In this document: piece by piece, positions 6,204 to 15,195 of the stretch | Layout: every line of letters begins with the position of its first letter | Numbering within the stretch: the stretch's first letter is position 1 | Assembly: GCA_012511915.1 (NCBI GenBank) | Contig: JAAZFB010000089.1 | Coordinates: 1 to 25,113, forward strand | Length of the DNA: 25,113 nucleotides | Reading direction: 5' to 3' | Source of the DNA: Clostridiaceae bacterium | Lineage (GTDB): Bacteria > Bacillota > Clostridia > Monoglobales > Firm-18 | The notes under the pieces: generated by a model | The model's database searches: none | What the model saw: the letters and a program-made list of their open reading frames with translations, nothing else | What the model was told of the DNA's origin: nothing | Made by a program: the position numbers and the translations under genes

Positions 6204-8570
6204 TTATTCACTATGGGCATCTTGATACTTTGTGGGTACTAACTTTGCTACAATTACCGTCATGTCATCTGTTGCAAAACCGTTTTGTAGTTTTATTGCC
6301 TGGGCAATTATATTATCGGCTAAATTTTGAGGTGTCAGGTCATGGGCATTTGTAAGGTACTTTTTCAGCCATTCACCCTCTGATGCTTGCACACCGTCAC
6401 TTATCATAATCACATAATCTTCACTTTCTATGCTTTTATATGATGTTTCAATATCCACCTCTTTTAATATTCCCGCAGGTAGTGTTGAGGAGTTAATTTG
6501 CAGGATTTTTTTCCCTCGCATAATAAAGGTCGAGTTTGCGCCTATTTTTATAAATTCGGCATCCCTGCCGAATAAATCCAACAATGTTATGTCAATGGTT
6601 GCAAAGCATTCGTCTTTTGTATCCAATAACAATACTGAATTAATAATCTTTATTGTGCTTTGTTTATCAAAGCCCGCCTCCAACAGTTGGCGCAGCATTG
6701 CAACAGTTGTTTTGGATTTGTCCGCCGCCGTGGCGCCGCTGCCCATACCGTCGCTTAGCACCAGAATATATTTTCCATTGTCAATCGGCAGATAATTATA
6801 ATTATCCCCGCTTTGGGTTTGACCGTTTTTTATTCTGGAGGATACGCCGCAGCAAACCGAAAACTTTTCTTTCTCTAAAAGTAACATCTCACACCGATTG
6901 CAGTTATTGTCTAAGCCGCACTTGACAGAACGTACATCCATCTGGCGTTTGACGGCTTCAGACACTATTGACACAATCTTTTCGGTACAGCTATATTTTT
7001 TAGGGCACCTTTTTACCGAAATGCATACCTCATACCTTGAAAACTTGTTCCTCATTACTGAAATCTCGCATTTTTTGAAACCTACATATTCAAGCTCTGC
7101 CAATATGTTGTTTTCAAGCCGCAAATCATGCTTGTTTCCTGTGCCTATTTCGGCTATTAAGCTATCGATTATCTGTGACATTCCGGCAAATTGTTCCTTG
7201 GCAAGTTCCTTACTTTGAGCAGATTTTTGATGACGCTGCATATCTAATTTATGTAGTGCGTATATTTTGTTTAATTCGCTGACAAATTGTTCGCCTTTTA
7301 TGCATCTGCTCCTGAAGGGCTGCCCGAGGTCGCCCGTTTTTGCTTTGCCGTTTTGTGCTAAAACCGGAGCGAGTTTCATTATCGCATCATATGTTGTGTT
7401 AAATTGCTTTTCCCAGCAAACGAACCTCAAACCGCACTTTTTGCAGACTCTGTCTGCCGTCTTGTCAAATAAAGTGGTTATATCGGCTAAGTTCTCATTT
7501 TGCTCCGGTTTTATAGAATCCGAAAAAGTTTTCGCGAGCGAGGCAAAAGATTGCCCTACCTCTTTTAGTTTTTGGATGGCGAATTTAACGGAATCACTCG
7601 TTTTTGAGTTAATAGTTGACCCGACCAGTTCATTTATTGCATCAATTGTATTGGATGGTATAAAAAACAATATAATAATCGCGGCAAAAAACTCCAGTAC
7701 GCTGAATACACCGTTCCCCGCACCGCCCGAATATAACGAAAGTGTTGTATTTGTAACAAAAAAGGCGAGTATCACCCCGGGTTTATTGAATCTTCGTAAC
7801 ATTCCGGAGACAAGCCCGCAAAGACTAAATGCCCCAATGATTTCTGTCATGGGGTATTTTGTTATGCCGTATATCAGACCAAGGGCTGCGCCGCACATAA
7901 CACTCCCCGATACATCACAGCAAAGCGCGCAGAGCATTATGAGCGCTGCGGCAGCGGCATTACCGACGGAAAATTGCCCGATTGTTATATCTGAAATACC
8001 GAAAACACACAAGGACAAAACAATTATTACGCCGGTAAGCTCACTTGGTAACAACACTTTTGATTTGAACTCCCCGCTTATTGCAGGTATGGCGCAAAGC
8101 ATCATATAAGCACATACACCGCAAAGCATGCTATCCAACAACAGCATAATGAAGTTATATAAATCAAATCCTTTTTGCGCATAAAAAATAACGCCGGACA
8201 AAAATATTGCTATTGTTGCCATAGTGGCCTCGGAAATATTTTTGCCCTCTTCGATAAGCGTAGTCGTGGAGACATATACAAGACCATACATTACATATGC
8301 CAATGAATATCGTATGATGGATATATCTGTTCCGGACAGGGCTGCACCGGCAATACCTGATAGGGCTACTACGGCATACTTGCCGGCCGCCCTTTTATCA
8401 AAAGCCATACATGCCGATAAAAATGCAAGTCCGAATGGTGCAATAACCCCGAAAAATACAACTCTGCCCAACAAAAAAATAATAAATGCCTGAAAAATGA
8501 TAAAAGGTACAACAAATTTTACTTTTTGGCTTCTTATACCATACTGTGAAATAATACTTGGCATGTCCAC
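6204..8570 (-). CDS. spoIIE: Stage II sporulation protein E, PP2C-type serine phosphatase
   Basis: SpoIIE dephosphorylates SpoIIAA to activate sigma-F in the forespore and also acts at the polar septum. The protein is 788 residues from the GTG at 8570; TTG 8573 and ATG 8564 are in-frame alternatives, and AAAGGGGG is best spaced for the GTG. Residues about 20-320 form multiple membrane helices. A central region (about 330-560) contains cysteine clusters such as CKKCGLRFVCWEKQF and CGLDNNCNRCEM. The C-terminal PP2C domain (about 580-780) has LSDGMGSG, DECFATIDITLLDLF and ISDGV, keeping the metal-binding aspartates. Length and layout match the family. A 46-bp inverted-repeat element sits 55 bp upstream of the start. 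Confidence 0.93.
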   Translation of the reverse strand: MDMPSIISQYGIRSQKVKFVVPFIIFQAFIIFLLGRVVFFGVIAPFGLAFLSACMAFDKRAAGKYAVVALSGIAGAALSGTDISIIRYSLAYVMYGLVYVSTTTLIEEGKNISEATMATIAIFLSGVIFYAQKGFDLYNFIMLLLDSMLCGVCAYMMLCAIPAISGEFKSKVLLPSELTGVIIVLSLCVFGISDITIGQFSVGNAAAAALIMLCALCCDVSGSVMCGAALGLIYGITKYPMTEIIGAFSLCGLVSGMLRRFNKPGVILAFFVTNTTLSLYSGGAGNGVFSVLEFFAAIIILFFIPSNTIDAINELVGSTINSKTSDSVKFAIQKLKEVGQSFASLAKTFSDSIKPEQNENLADITTLFDKTADRVCKKCGLRFVCWEKQFNTTYDAIMKLAPVLAQNGKAKTGDLGQPFRSRCIKGEQFVSELNKIYALHKLDMQRHQKSAQSKELAKEQFAGMSQIIDSLIAEIGTGNKHDLRLENNILAELEYVGFKKCEISVMRNKFSRYEVCISVKRCPKKYSCTEKIVSIVSEAVKRQMDVRSVKCGLDNNCNRCEMLLLEKEKFSVCCGVSSRIKNGQTQSGDNYNYLPIDNGKYILVLSDGMGSGATAADKSKTTVAMLRQLLEAGFDKQSTIKIINSVLLLDTKDECFATIDITLLDLFGRDAEFIKIGANSTFIMRGKKILQINSSTLPAGILKEVDIETSYKSIESEDYVIMISDGVQASEGEWLKKYLTNAHDLTPQNLADNIIAQAIKLQNGFATDDMTVIVAKLVPTKYQDAHSE

Positions 8571-8624
8571 CAAAAGCCCCCTTTCTATTCTTATACTAAT
8601 CTTTAATTACTTAATTGGATATTA

Positions 8625-8670
8625 TACTTAATTCAATCTAACTGAGTGTTATGTTAGATTGAATTAAGTA
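8625..8670. mobile_element. 46-bp miniature inverted-repeat element, TTA target duplication
   Basis: Perfect 18-bp terminal arms begin TACTTAATTCAATC and are separated by only 10 nt. TTA occurs directly on both sides (8622-8624 and 8671-8673). The terminus differs at one position from the TACTAAATTCAATC end of the 160-bp elements at 17320 and 19743, so this looks like an internally deleted relative. It lies 55 bp upstream of the spoIIE start. Confidence 0.7.
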
Positions 8671-8793
8671 TTAGTATTATGTATTAAAGCCTGGCAGCAG
8701 CAGCGACGATTTTATCTAAATTATAATATAGTACATATGAAATAAATGTCGCATCTTGAAATAGAAATAAATTTTAATGCGATAACAAATAAT

Positions 8794-8822
8794 TTGCTTT
8801 TGTAAAAATATAATGTTATAAT
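8794..8822 (+). promoter_or_regulatory. Sigma-A promoter of the yybS-gdpP-rplI-dnaB operon
   Basis: A -35 TTGCTT (8794-8799), a 17-bp spacer and a perfect -10 TATAAT (8817-8822) lie 37 bp upstream of the first start codon. This is the best promoter match in the window. Confidence 0.8.
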
Positions 8823-8859
8823 GTGAATACTAAAAAACTGATAAGCTGAAAGGCGGGAA

Positions 8860-9663
8860 ATGGAACTTATGCCACTGCTTTTAAGTGTTGTTTCCATTAT
8901 GGCGGTAATTGCGGCATTTGCTTGTTGCATACTGACATTTAGGGATAAGCTTGAATTTTTTGTTGGGGTAATTGCATCCTCAGGATTGGTATTATTGGCG
9001 GCGCTTGTTAATATTTATCGATACAATTATTTGTTTGGTACAGACATCATTACCGAAACTATTGACATTCAATTTAACGCCATATCTCAGTTTATTTCAC
9101 AGTTGCCTGCGGAACAGTTAGCGGGGAGATTCGGCGGTTTAACAAACGAAAGTGCGCTCTCAATTTATCAACAGCTGAATTCATTGCTTGATGAAATTAG
9201 GCAAGTGTATTATCTGATGTTTCCTTCGCTTTTAATTCTGAACTATCTTGCTATTGTGTTTATTGTGTATATGCTTATAAAGCAAGTTTTGCGTATCTTT
9301 AAAAGGGACGTATCAAAATATCCGGAATTTTCTCAACTCATTTTACAACGGTCTGCCGCAATTGCGCTTGCTGTATCTTATGTGTTACCTTTTTTTATGT
9401 CTAACACGTTGACCTTGGCAGCTGTCAATAATATTTCTGCAATAATCGGCGGTGTTGCTTTTATATGTGGCGTGTCGTTTATAGACTTTAGGTTAAGGCA
9501 AAGGGTGAAAAACGCATGGCTTAGGTTTGCACTATACATTGCAGTGTTTTTTATTTCTTTTACAATTATAGGCATCATTGCTTATATACTAATACTTGTT
9601 GCGGCATTTGATTCATTTGTCGATTACAGGCATTTGCGCAAAAAGGATGTTGCGAGTGGATAA
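8860..9663 (+). CDS. yybS: DUF2232 (YybS-like) integral membrane protein
   Basis: The 267-residue protein starts at ATG 8860 behind AAAGGCGGG. Hydrophobic segments near residues 5-25, 35-52, 120-142, 167-187, 193-212 and 225-250 indicate about six membrane helices. A longer loop (55-115) lies outside or inside, with no recognisable enzyme motif. I assign it mainly from order: directly upstream of gdpP and rplI, where Firmicutes carry the DUF2232 gene yybS, and from its matching topology. Its function is unknown; shared transcription with c-di-AMP and ribosome genes is the chief clue. It leads the operon, and gdpP begins 39 nt after its stop. Confidence 0.7.
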   Translation: MELMPLLLSVVSIMAVIAAFACCILTFRDKLEFFVGVIASSGLVLLAALVNIYRYNYLFGTDIITETIDIQFNAISQFISQLPAEQLAGRFGGLTNESALSIYQQLNSLLDEIRQVYYLMFPSLLILNYLAIVFIVYMLIKQVLRIFKRDVSKYPEFSQLILQRSAAIALAVSYVLPFFMSNTLTLAAVNNISAIIGGVAFICGVSFIDFRLRQRVKNAWLRFALYIAVFFISFTIIGIIAYILILVAAFDSFVDYRHLRKKDVASG

Positions 9664-9702
9664 TTATTTTATCCACAGTGACAGTGAAACGGGGGGATGG
9701 TC

Positions 9703-11700
9703 ATGGCTGACAATACTATAGATAACAAGGGATTTCTGAAAAGGATGAAAACGGGTATCAGTACTTATTTTATCGTTATATCCGCTTTTACCTTAGTATC
9801 ATTTTTTACAAAAAACTATTTAATAGCCATTGCAGAATTGGTAATTCTAATTGCTTTAGCTGTCCACAATTTGTATAATAAAAAGGCAAAACAACAATTT
9901 ATTTCAAGCTATATCAAAGATTTGACTTTTCATCTTGACAGCGCCACAAGGGATACTATGATTCTTTTCCCGTTGCCTATGGTAATTATGTCATTGGCGG
10001 GTAGTATTATATGGTGTAATAAAAGGTTTATGCAAATAGTCGGCGAAGAGGTTTGGGAGAAACAAATTCAAGAGGTTTTCCCAAATATTCATTTACTAAA
10101 AATTTTAGAACAAAAAAACGACATATCCATTGATGTAGAACATGAAGACAGGTTTTATCAAGTTATCGGCAATATTGTACACCATGCAGAGCAAGACAGT
10201 AATGATTATTCAATAGTGTTATATTGGGTTGACAGAACGAACGAACGCGACACAATAAAAAAATGCAATGATGACATCCCCTTATCATGTGAGCTTATGA
10301 TAGATAATCTAGAAGACTTAATAAAGAATACTCCGGATGAGGCACATGCCGGCTTGGTTGCTGCAATTGAAACAAATATAGCTGACTGGATTGCAAAGAT
10401 AGGGGGTATATCACGAAAGTATGAAAAAGATAAATATCATATAGTGTTTGAAAATAAAAACTTATCTGCTTTAATCGAATCAAAATTTGAAATTTTAGAT
10501 ATTGTGCATGAAATACAAATTGGCAACAAACTACCCGTAACGCTGAGCATCGGGATAGGAAACGGCGAGAGCATATATCAAAGCGATATGTTTGCAAAGG
10601 CGAAAATTGATATGGCGTTGGGCAGGGGCGGCGACCAAGCGGTTATTAAAGATGCCGAGAACTTCAGATTCTTTGGCGGACGTTCCGAAAGCTTCGCAAA
10701 AGTAACAAAAGTAAAACCGCGTGTTGTGGCATATGCACTTCGTGAACTTATCGATAGCGCCGGTACGGTTTTTATTATGGGACATAAAACCTCCGACCCC
10801 GATTCATTAGGCGCTGCAATCGGTATATCCCGAATGGTAAAAAACAGGGGAAAAAAAGCTTATATTGTATTAGGTCAGCTTTTTGGCAATTACAGCGAAT
10901 ATATGAAAATTCTAAAAAAAGACGATGCGTTTAAGGAAATATTTATAACAGAGTCTGAAGCGATGCAGCTTCACAATAAAAATTCTTTGCTTGTCATAGT
11001 AGATACCCATAGTGCAGATATTGTAGAATCGCCCAAATTGCTTGAGTTGATAAAGGATAAGGTTTTGATAGATCATCACCGAAAAGGCGGAAGTTTTATT
11101 TCGGAGACTGTGCTTACTTATCACGAGCCTTTTGCCTCTTCAACGTGTGAAATGGTTACGGAAATTATACAGTATATGGAGAAAGAACCTGCCCTGTCAG
11201 TAGAAGAGGCGCAAGCGCTTTATGCGGGGATTGCAATAGATACCAAAAACTTCACCATTAAAACAGGGGTTCGAACATTTGAGGCAGCATCTTTTTTGCG
11301 CCGAATTGGTGTTGATACAAGTGAGATTAGACGAATTTTCCAAAGCAATCTTGAAGAATATGCTAAGCGTGCAAAAATTGTGGCAAGCGCCGAAATATAC
11401 AAAGATGGCATCGCAATATCCCATTGGAATCAAGATGAGGCGCAGCCGAATGTTATTTCAAGTATTTCTTCAGATGAGCTATTGAACATAGCCGGGGTCA
11501 ATGCATCTTTTGTCTTGTGTAAAAGTGGGGATGGTGTACACATAAGCGGGCGTTCGTTAGGTGATTTTAATGTGCAGGTGGTGCTTGAAAAACTCGGCGG
11601 AGGCGGACATATGACGGTTGCAGGTACCCAACTTACCGCAACCACTATGAATAGGGCTACTAAGCTGTTAAAAGAGGCGATAGATAAAACGTTAGGCTAA
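9703..11700 (+). CDS. gdpP: Cyclic-di-AMP phosphodiesterase GdpP
   Basis: GdpP hydrolyses c-di-AMP to pApA and so controls the second messenger for osmotic and wall homeostasis. I start it at ATG 9703, 6 nt after GGGGGG; the in-frame ATG at 9697 abuts that motif and is unlikely. The 665 residues contain two membrane helices (about 18-55), a PAS-like sensor (about 80-170), a degenerate GGDEF domain (about 175-300, ending in the family-typical ALGRGGDQAVIKDAENFRFF), the DHH catalytic domain with GHKTSDPDSLG (359-369), DTHSAD and DHH (457-459), and DHHA1 ending in EKLGGGGHMTVAG. All metal-binding motifs are present and the length is normal. Confidence 0.95.
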   Translation: MADNTIDNKGFLKRMKTGISTYFIVISAFTLVSFFTKNYLIAIAELVILIALAVHNLYNKKAKQQFISSYIKDLTFHLDSATRDTMILFPLPMVIMSLAGSIIWCNKRFMQIVGEEVWEKQIQEVFPNIHLLKILEQKNDISIDVEHEDRFYQVIGNIVHHAEQDSNDYSIVLYWVDRTNERDTIKKCNDDIPLSCELMIDNLEDLIKNTPDEAHAGLVAAIETNIADWIAKIGGISRKYEKDKYHIVFENKNLSALIESKFEILDIVHEIQIGNKLPVTLSIGIGNGESIYQSDMFAKAKIDMALGRGGDQAVIKDAENFRFFGGRSESFAKVTKVKPRVVAYALRELIDSAGTVFIMGHKTSDPDSLGAAIGISRMVKNRGKKAYIVLGQLFGNYSEYMKILKKDDAFKEIFITESEAMQLHNKNSLLVIVDTHSADIVESPKLLELIKDKVLIDHHRKGGSFISETVLTYHEPFASSTCEMVTEIIQYMEKEPALSVEEAQALYAGIAIDTKNFTIKTGVRTFEAASFLRRIGVDTSEIRRIFQSNLEEYAKRAKIVASAEIYKDGIAISHWNQDEAQPNVISSISSDELLNIAGVNASFVLCKSGDGVHISGRSLGDFNVQVVLEKLGGGGHMTVAGTQLTATTMNRATKLLKEAIDKTLG

Positions 11701-11737
11701 TACTATATTTTGGCATGATTTACGGGGGTGAATAAAA

Positions 11738-12184
11738 ATGAAGGTTATTTTATTAAAAGATGTGAAAGGGTCAGGCACAAAAGGTCAGGTAGTAAATGTT
11801 GCAGACGGTTATGCCCGAAATATGCTTATTCCCAAAGGGTTTGCATTGGAAGCAACCCAAAAGGCGTTGAACGAGCTAAAAGCTAGAAAAGAGGCATTAA
11901 TTCATCAACAGGAAATTGCACTGGAGACTGCGCAAAAAATAGCAGATCGCTTAAGCAATATTGAAATAACGTTAAGAGCAAAGGCCGGTGAAAACGGCAA
12001 GCTTTTCGGTTCCATTACATCAAAAGACATTGCCGAGAAATTGGAGAAGACACAGAAGGTTCAGATAGATAAACGTTGGATTAATGTGCAAAACGGTATA
12101 AAAAGCACCGGAAAATACGAAATAGCCATTTGGTTGCACCCGCAAGTAACTGTAACTGTAAAAATTGTAGTGGTGGCAGAGTAA
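11738..12184 (+). CDS. rplI: 50S ribosomal protein L9
   Basis: The 148-residue protein begins MKVILLKDVKGSGTKGQVVN and contains DGYARNMLIPKGFALEAT, the signature of the L9 N-terminal 23S rRNA-binding domain. A long connecting helix (about 40-75) leads to the C-terminal domain with GKLFGSITSKDIAEKL. Length matches bacterial L9. The start has a GGGGGTG ribosome binding site, and the gene sits in the conserved gdpP-rplI-dnaB order. Confidence 0.97.
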   Translation: MKVILLKDVKGSGTKGQVVNVADGYARNMLIPKGFALEATQKALNELKARKEALIHQQEIALETAQKIADRLSNIEITLRAKAGENGKLFGSITSKDIAEKLEKTQKVQIDKRWINVQNGIKSTGKYEIAIWLHPQVTVTVKIVVVAE

Positions 12185-12208
12185 TACTGTAAGGAAAGGA
12201 AAGCGTTT

Positions 12209-13558
12209 ATGGATACATCAAGTATCAGGGTTATCCCTTATAATTTAACAGCGGAACAATCTGTGTTAGGTGCAATTTTACTTGATAGCGAATGCATCGG
12301 AACAGTTTTGCAGCTTGTTCGGCCGGACGATTTTTATGATCCGAAAAACAAAGAATTATTTGATGCTGTTTTGGATCTTTTTAATATGGGCAAACCAATT
12401 GATGTAATTACCCTTGCTGAACAACTTAAATTAAGGGGTACTTTTGAAAAGGTGGGCGGTGAGCTGTATCTTGTTGAAATAGCAAATGCCGTTCCTACAA
12501 CTGCCAATGTGCGCCATTACACAAAAATAGTAGCAGATTATGCTGTTCGAAGACGGCTTATCCATATCAGCGACGAAGTATCCGAGTTAGCATATGCCGG
12601 TGAGGAGAGTACCGAAAAAATTCTTGATATCGCCGAGCAGAAGATTTTTGATGTTGCCCAGAACCAGGAGACATCTGACTTTTCGGTTTTGCGTGATGTT
12701 ATCAGTGTCAGCCATGCAAATATTTCAGAGCGTGCCCGCCTAAAAACAACACTTACCGGTGTTCCGACGGGGTTTAGCTTGTTAGATGATAAAATAGGTG
12801 GATTTAATAAATCTAACCTCATAATACTTGCAGCGCGACCGGCAATGGGAAAAACAAGTCTTGCACTTAATATCGCACAAAATGTATCGTTGAAAGCCGG
12901 TGCAAAGGTTGCAATATTCAGTCTTGAAATGAGTAAAGAGGAAGTAGCCAACAGAATATGGTTTTCAGAGGCGCTTATAGAAAGCAGTAAAATCAGAAAA
13001 GGTCAAATGCAGCCGGAGGATTGGTCTTCACTTGTAACAGCAATAACGGTGCTTGCAAACGCTAAAATCTATATTGACGATACGGCGGCTATTACTGCTA
13101 TGGAAATCCGTTCAAAATGCCGGAGATTAGCCGCCGAGCATGGACTTGATCTTATTATCATTGACCATATTCAGCTTATGGATTCAACAAAGCGAGTTGA
13201 AAACAGACAACAAGAGATAACAGAAATATCACGTTCTTTAAAAATGCTTGCCAAAGATTTGAACATGCCTGTGCTTGCACTATCCCAGCTCAGTCGTGCC
13301 AGCGCAACACGACCGGATAAAAGCAAACGGCCTGTTTTAACGGATTTGCGTGAGTCGGGCGCGATAGAACAAGATGCCGATGTGGTTTTAATGCTACATA
13401 GGGAAGATTATTACAACGAAAATGCCGAAAACCCGGGTGAGGCAGAGCTTATTATCGCAAAAAACAGAAACGGCGAAACGGGAATAATACCGCTTAAATT
13501 CCAGAAGGAATTCACTAAATTTGTTTCGGTTGATTGGGCGCATCAAGACTATGAATAA
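12209..13558 (+). CDS. dnaB: Replicative DNA helicase
   Basis: This is the hexameric helicase that unwinds DNA ahead of the replication fork (called DnaC in Bacillus). The 449 residues comprise an N-terminal primase-interacting domain (about 8-110, beginning at NLTAEQSVLGAILLD), a linker, and a RecA-like ATPase core with Walker A ARPAMGKTSLA (about 208-218), Walker B LIIIDHIQLM and the DnaB motif GAIEQDADVV(L)MLHR near the end. No intein or insertion is seen. The ribosome binding site is AAGGAAAGGA. The stop overlaps the tilS start by 8 bp (ATGAATAA), suggesting translational coupling. Confidence 0.97.
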   Translation: MDTSSIRVIPYNLTAEQSVLGAILLDSECIGTVLQLVRPDDFYDPKNKELFDAVLDLFNMGKPIDVITLAEQLKLRGTFEKVGGELYLVEIANAVPTTANVRHYTKIVADYAVRRRLIHISDEVSELAYAGEESTEKILDIAEQKIFDVAQNQETSDFSVLRDVISVSHANISERARLKTTLTGVPTGFSLLDDKIGGFNKSNLIILAARPAMGKTSLALNIAQNVSLKAGAKVAIFSLEMSKEEVANRIWFSEALIESSKIRKGQMQPEDWSSLVTAITVLANAKIYIDDTAAITAMEIRSKCRRLAAEHGLDLIIIDHIQLMDSTKRVENRQQEITEISRSLKMLAKDLNMPVLALSQLSRASATRPDKSKRPVLTDLRESGAIEQDADVVLMLHREDYYNENAENPGEAELIIAKNRNGETGIIPLKFQKEFTKFVSVDWAHQDYE

Positions 13559-14522
13559 GTTTGTTAAAGATGTTCTTAAAACAATTGATTCTCATAATAT
13601 GATTGAGCGAGGGCATACAGTAATTGCCGCTGTTTCAGGCGGGTTTGATTCTATTTGCATGTTGCATGTGCTTTGTAGCCTTGCACCTATTCGGAAGTTT
13701 AATTTATGTGCAGCACACATCAATCATTTATTTAGGCATGATTCAAATCAAGATGAGCAGTATGTTGCTGATTTATGTGAGAAATGGCATATTAAGCTTT
13801 ATACAAAAAGGGTTGACGTAAAAAAATGCGCGGCTTTAAATAAAATGTCCTTTGAAACGGCAGGCAGGGAAGTAAGATATGCTTTTTTTAACGAACTTTT
13901 GGATACAATATCAAACAGTGTTGTCGCAACCGCGCATAATGCCAACGATAATGCCGAAAGTGTTATAATGCACCTGCTTCGTGGAAGTGGTCTTAGCGGG
14001 TTAACCGGAATTAAGCCGGTAAGGGGCAAAATCATTCGTCCTATAATTGAACGGACGAGAACAGAAATTGAACTCTATTGCAGTGATTATCAGTTGGCGC
14101 CTAAAACTGACTATACTAATTTTGACGATACTTACACCCGAAATGATATCCGGCTTAACCTTATGCCGCATATTGCAAAACGCGGCGGGGCGGAGGCAAT
14201 TGTTAGAGCGGCTAATTTACTTGCGACTGATGAGGATTTTTTAGTGCAACATACCGAATACATTTTCGATAAATATGTTGCTTTTGATGAAAATAAATAT
14301 ATAATTGATATAAAAGATTTTAATAAGCTACATTTGTCATTGCAAAGAAGGCTTATAAGACGTATTTTAGCAGATACAAATAAACAAATTGGGCTTTTGC
14401 ATATTGATAGCATTATTTCGATTGCAAGGAAGAATTATGGCGGCAAACGTGCTTCTGTACCGGGAGGAATTGTAGCACAAATAGAAAAGGGGAAGTTAAT
14501 TGTATTATACAGGGGGGAATAA
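13551..14522 (+). CDS. tilS: tRNA(Ile)-lysidine synthase, short form
   Basis: TilS uses ATP to convert the wobble cytidine of tRNA-Ile(CAU) to lysidine, so that it reads AUA. The PP-loop motif SGGFDS is at residues 29-34, followed by the family segments HINHLFR, FETAGREVRYAFF, ATAHNANDNAESVIMHLLRGSGLSGLTGI and RNDIRLNLMPHI. I start it at ATG 13551, inside the dnaB stop; upstream codons in this frame lie within dnaB. At 323 residues it is shorter than the Bacillus enzyme (about 470). The N-terminal catalytic and middle domains are present, but most of the usual C-terminal TilS_C region appears to be missing. Confidence 0.9.
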   Translation: MNKFVKDVLKTIDSHNMIERGHTVIAAVSGGFDSICMLHVLCSLAPIRKFNLCAAHINHLFRHDSNQDEQYVADLCEKWHIKLYTKRVDVKKCAALNKMSFETAGREVRYAFFNELLDTISNSVVATAHNANDNAESVIMHLLRGSGLSGLTGIKPVRGKIIRPIIERTRTEIELYCSDYQLAPKTDYTNFDDTYTRNDIRLNLMPHIAKRGGAEAIVRAANLLATDEDFLVQHTEYIFDKYVAFDENKYIIDIKDFNKLHLSLQRRLIRRILADTNKQIGLLHIDSIISIARKNYGGKRASVPGGIVAQIEKGKLIVLYRGE

Positions 14523-14525
14523 CAT

Positions 14526-15083
14526 ATGAACAAGCTCACCGATGATATTGAACAAATAATAATTACCGAACGGCAAATTGAAGAACGAGTTAAACAACTT
14601 GCGAAAGAAATTAATAACTACTACAATGGTAACCCTATAATTGCGGTTTTTGTGCTAAAGGGAAGCGCTTTTTTCGCATCTGATTTAATCAGGTGGCTTA
14701 ATATGCATGTTGTTATTGAGTTTATGAGTGTCTCCAGTTACGGACGTGATACCGTTTCCTCGGGAAAGCTTACGATAAAAAAGGATGTTGACAGTGAGGT
14801 TAAAGGGAAGGACATTCTAATTATCGAGGATATAATAGATACGGGGGTAACCCTTTCCGGGCTTAAAGAGATGTTTAAACAAAGGGGCGCGGGTGATATC
14901 AAAGTTGTTACCATGCTTAGCAAACCGTCCCGACGGATTGTAGAGTTTGAGGCGGACTTTACCGGTTTTGAAGTGCCCGACGTCTTTGTGGTGGGCTATG
15001 GGTTGGATTATGCGGATAAGTACAGAAATTTGCCGTATATAGCATCCCTTAAAAAACATATATATGAACAACCAAATCAATAA
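14526..15083 (+). CDS. hpt: Hypoxanthine phosphoribosyltransferase
   Basis: This purine-salvage enzyme joins hypoxanthine (and often guanine) to PRPP to make IMP or GMP. The 185-residue length is standard. The PRPP-binding loop ILIIEDIIDTGVTLSG is at about 97-112, VFVLKGSAFFASDLIR at about 41-56 and FVVGYGLDYADKYRNLPYI near the end. It starts 4 nt after the tilS stop behind AGGGGGGAA. The tilS-hpt-ftsH order is the same as in Bacillus, here fused directly to the rplI-dnaB run. Confidence 0.95.
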   Translation: MNKLTDDIEQIIITERQIEERVKQLAKEINNYYNGNPIIAVFVLKGSAFFASDLIRWLNMHVVIEFMSVSSYGRDTVSSGKLTIKKDVDSEVKGKDILIIEDIIDTGVTLSGLKEMFKQRGAGDIKVVTMLSKPSRRIVEFEADFTGFEVPDVFVVGYGLDYADKYRNLPYIASLKKHIYEQPNQ

Positions 15084-15100
15084 TCAAACAAATAAAAATG

Positions 15101-15129
15101 TTGAAATTATATTGGTATTGTGGTAACAT
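15101..15129 (+). promoter_or_regulatory. Possible sigma-A promoter for ftsH
   Basis: TTGAAA (15101-15106) and TAACAT (15124-15129) are spaced by 17 bp in the gap between hpt and ftsH. The -10 matches consensus at 4 of 6 positions. A hairpin at 15149-15171 (AACTATTT, 7-nt loop, AAATAGTT) follows in the leader, 25 nt before the start codon. Confidence 0.4.
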
Positions 15130-15195
15130 AATGGAGATAATATCCTAGAACTATTTGATTGATAAATAGTTTAAAGAACAGAGGTGACTAACAAA

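Larger units (their letters stand above)
8571..8859. other. Divergent intergenic region between spoIIE and the yybS operon
   Basis: This 289-bp stretch is divergent. It holds a 46-bp inverted-repeat element (8625-8670) on the spoIIE side and a sigma-A promoter (8794-8822) on the other. I see no convincing 0A box for spoIIE within it. The part between 8681 and 8790 is AT-rich apart from GGCAGCAGCAGCGACG and shows nothing I can name. Confidence 0.5.

Noticed and set aside
7267..8109. Long plus-strand open frame (280 codons) opposite spoIIE
   Set aside because: It is the antisense shadow of the membrane and central part of spoIIE; it has no ribosome binding site and no recognisable protein.
8721..8930. 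Minus-strand 69-codon open frame upstream of spoIIE
   Set aside because: It crosses the sigma-A promoter and the start of the yybS gene on the opposite strand, without a ribosome binding site or recognisable motif.
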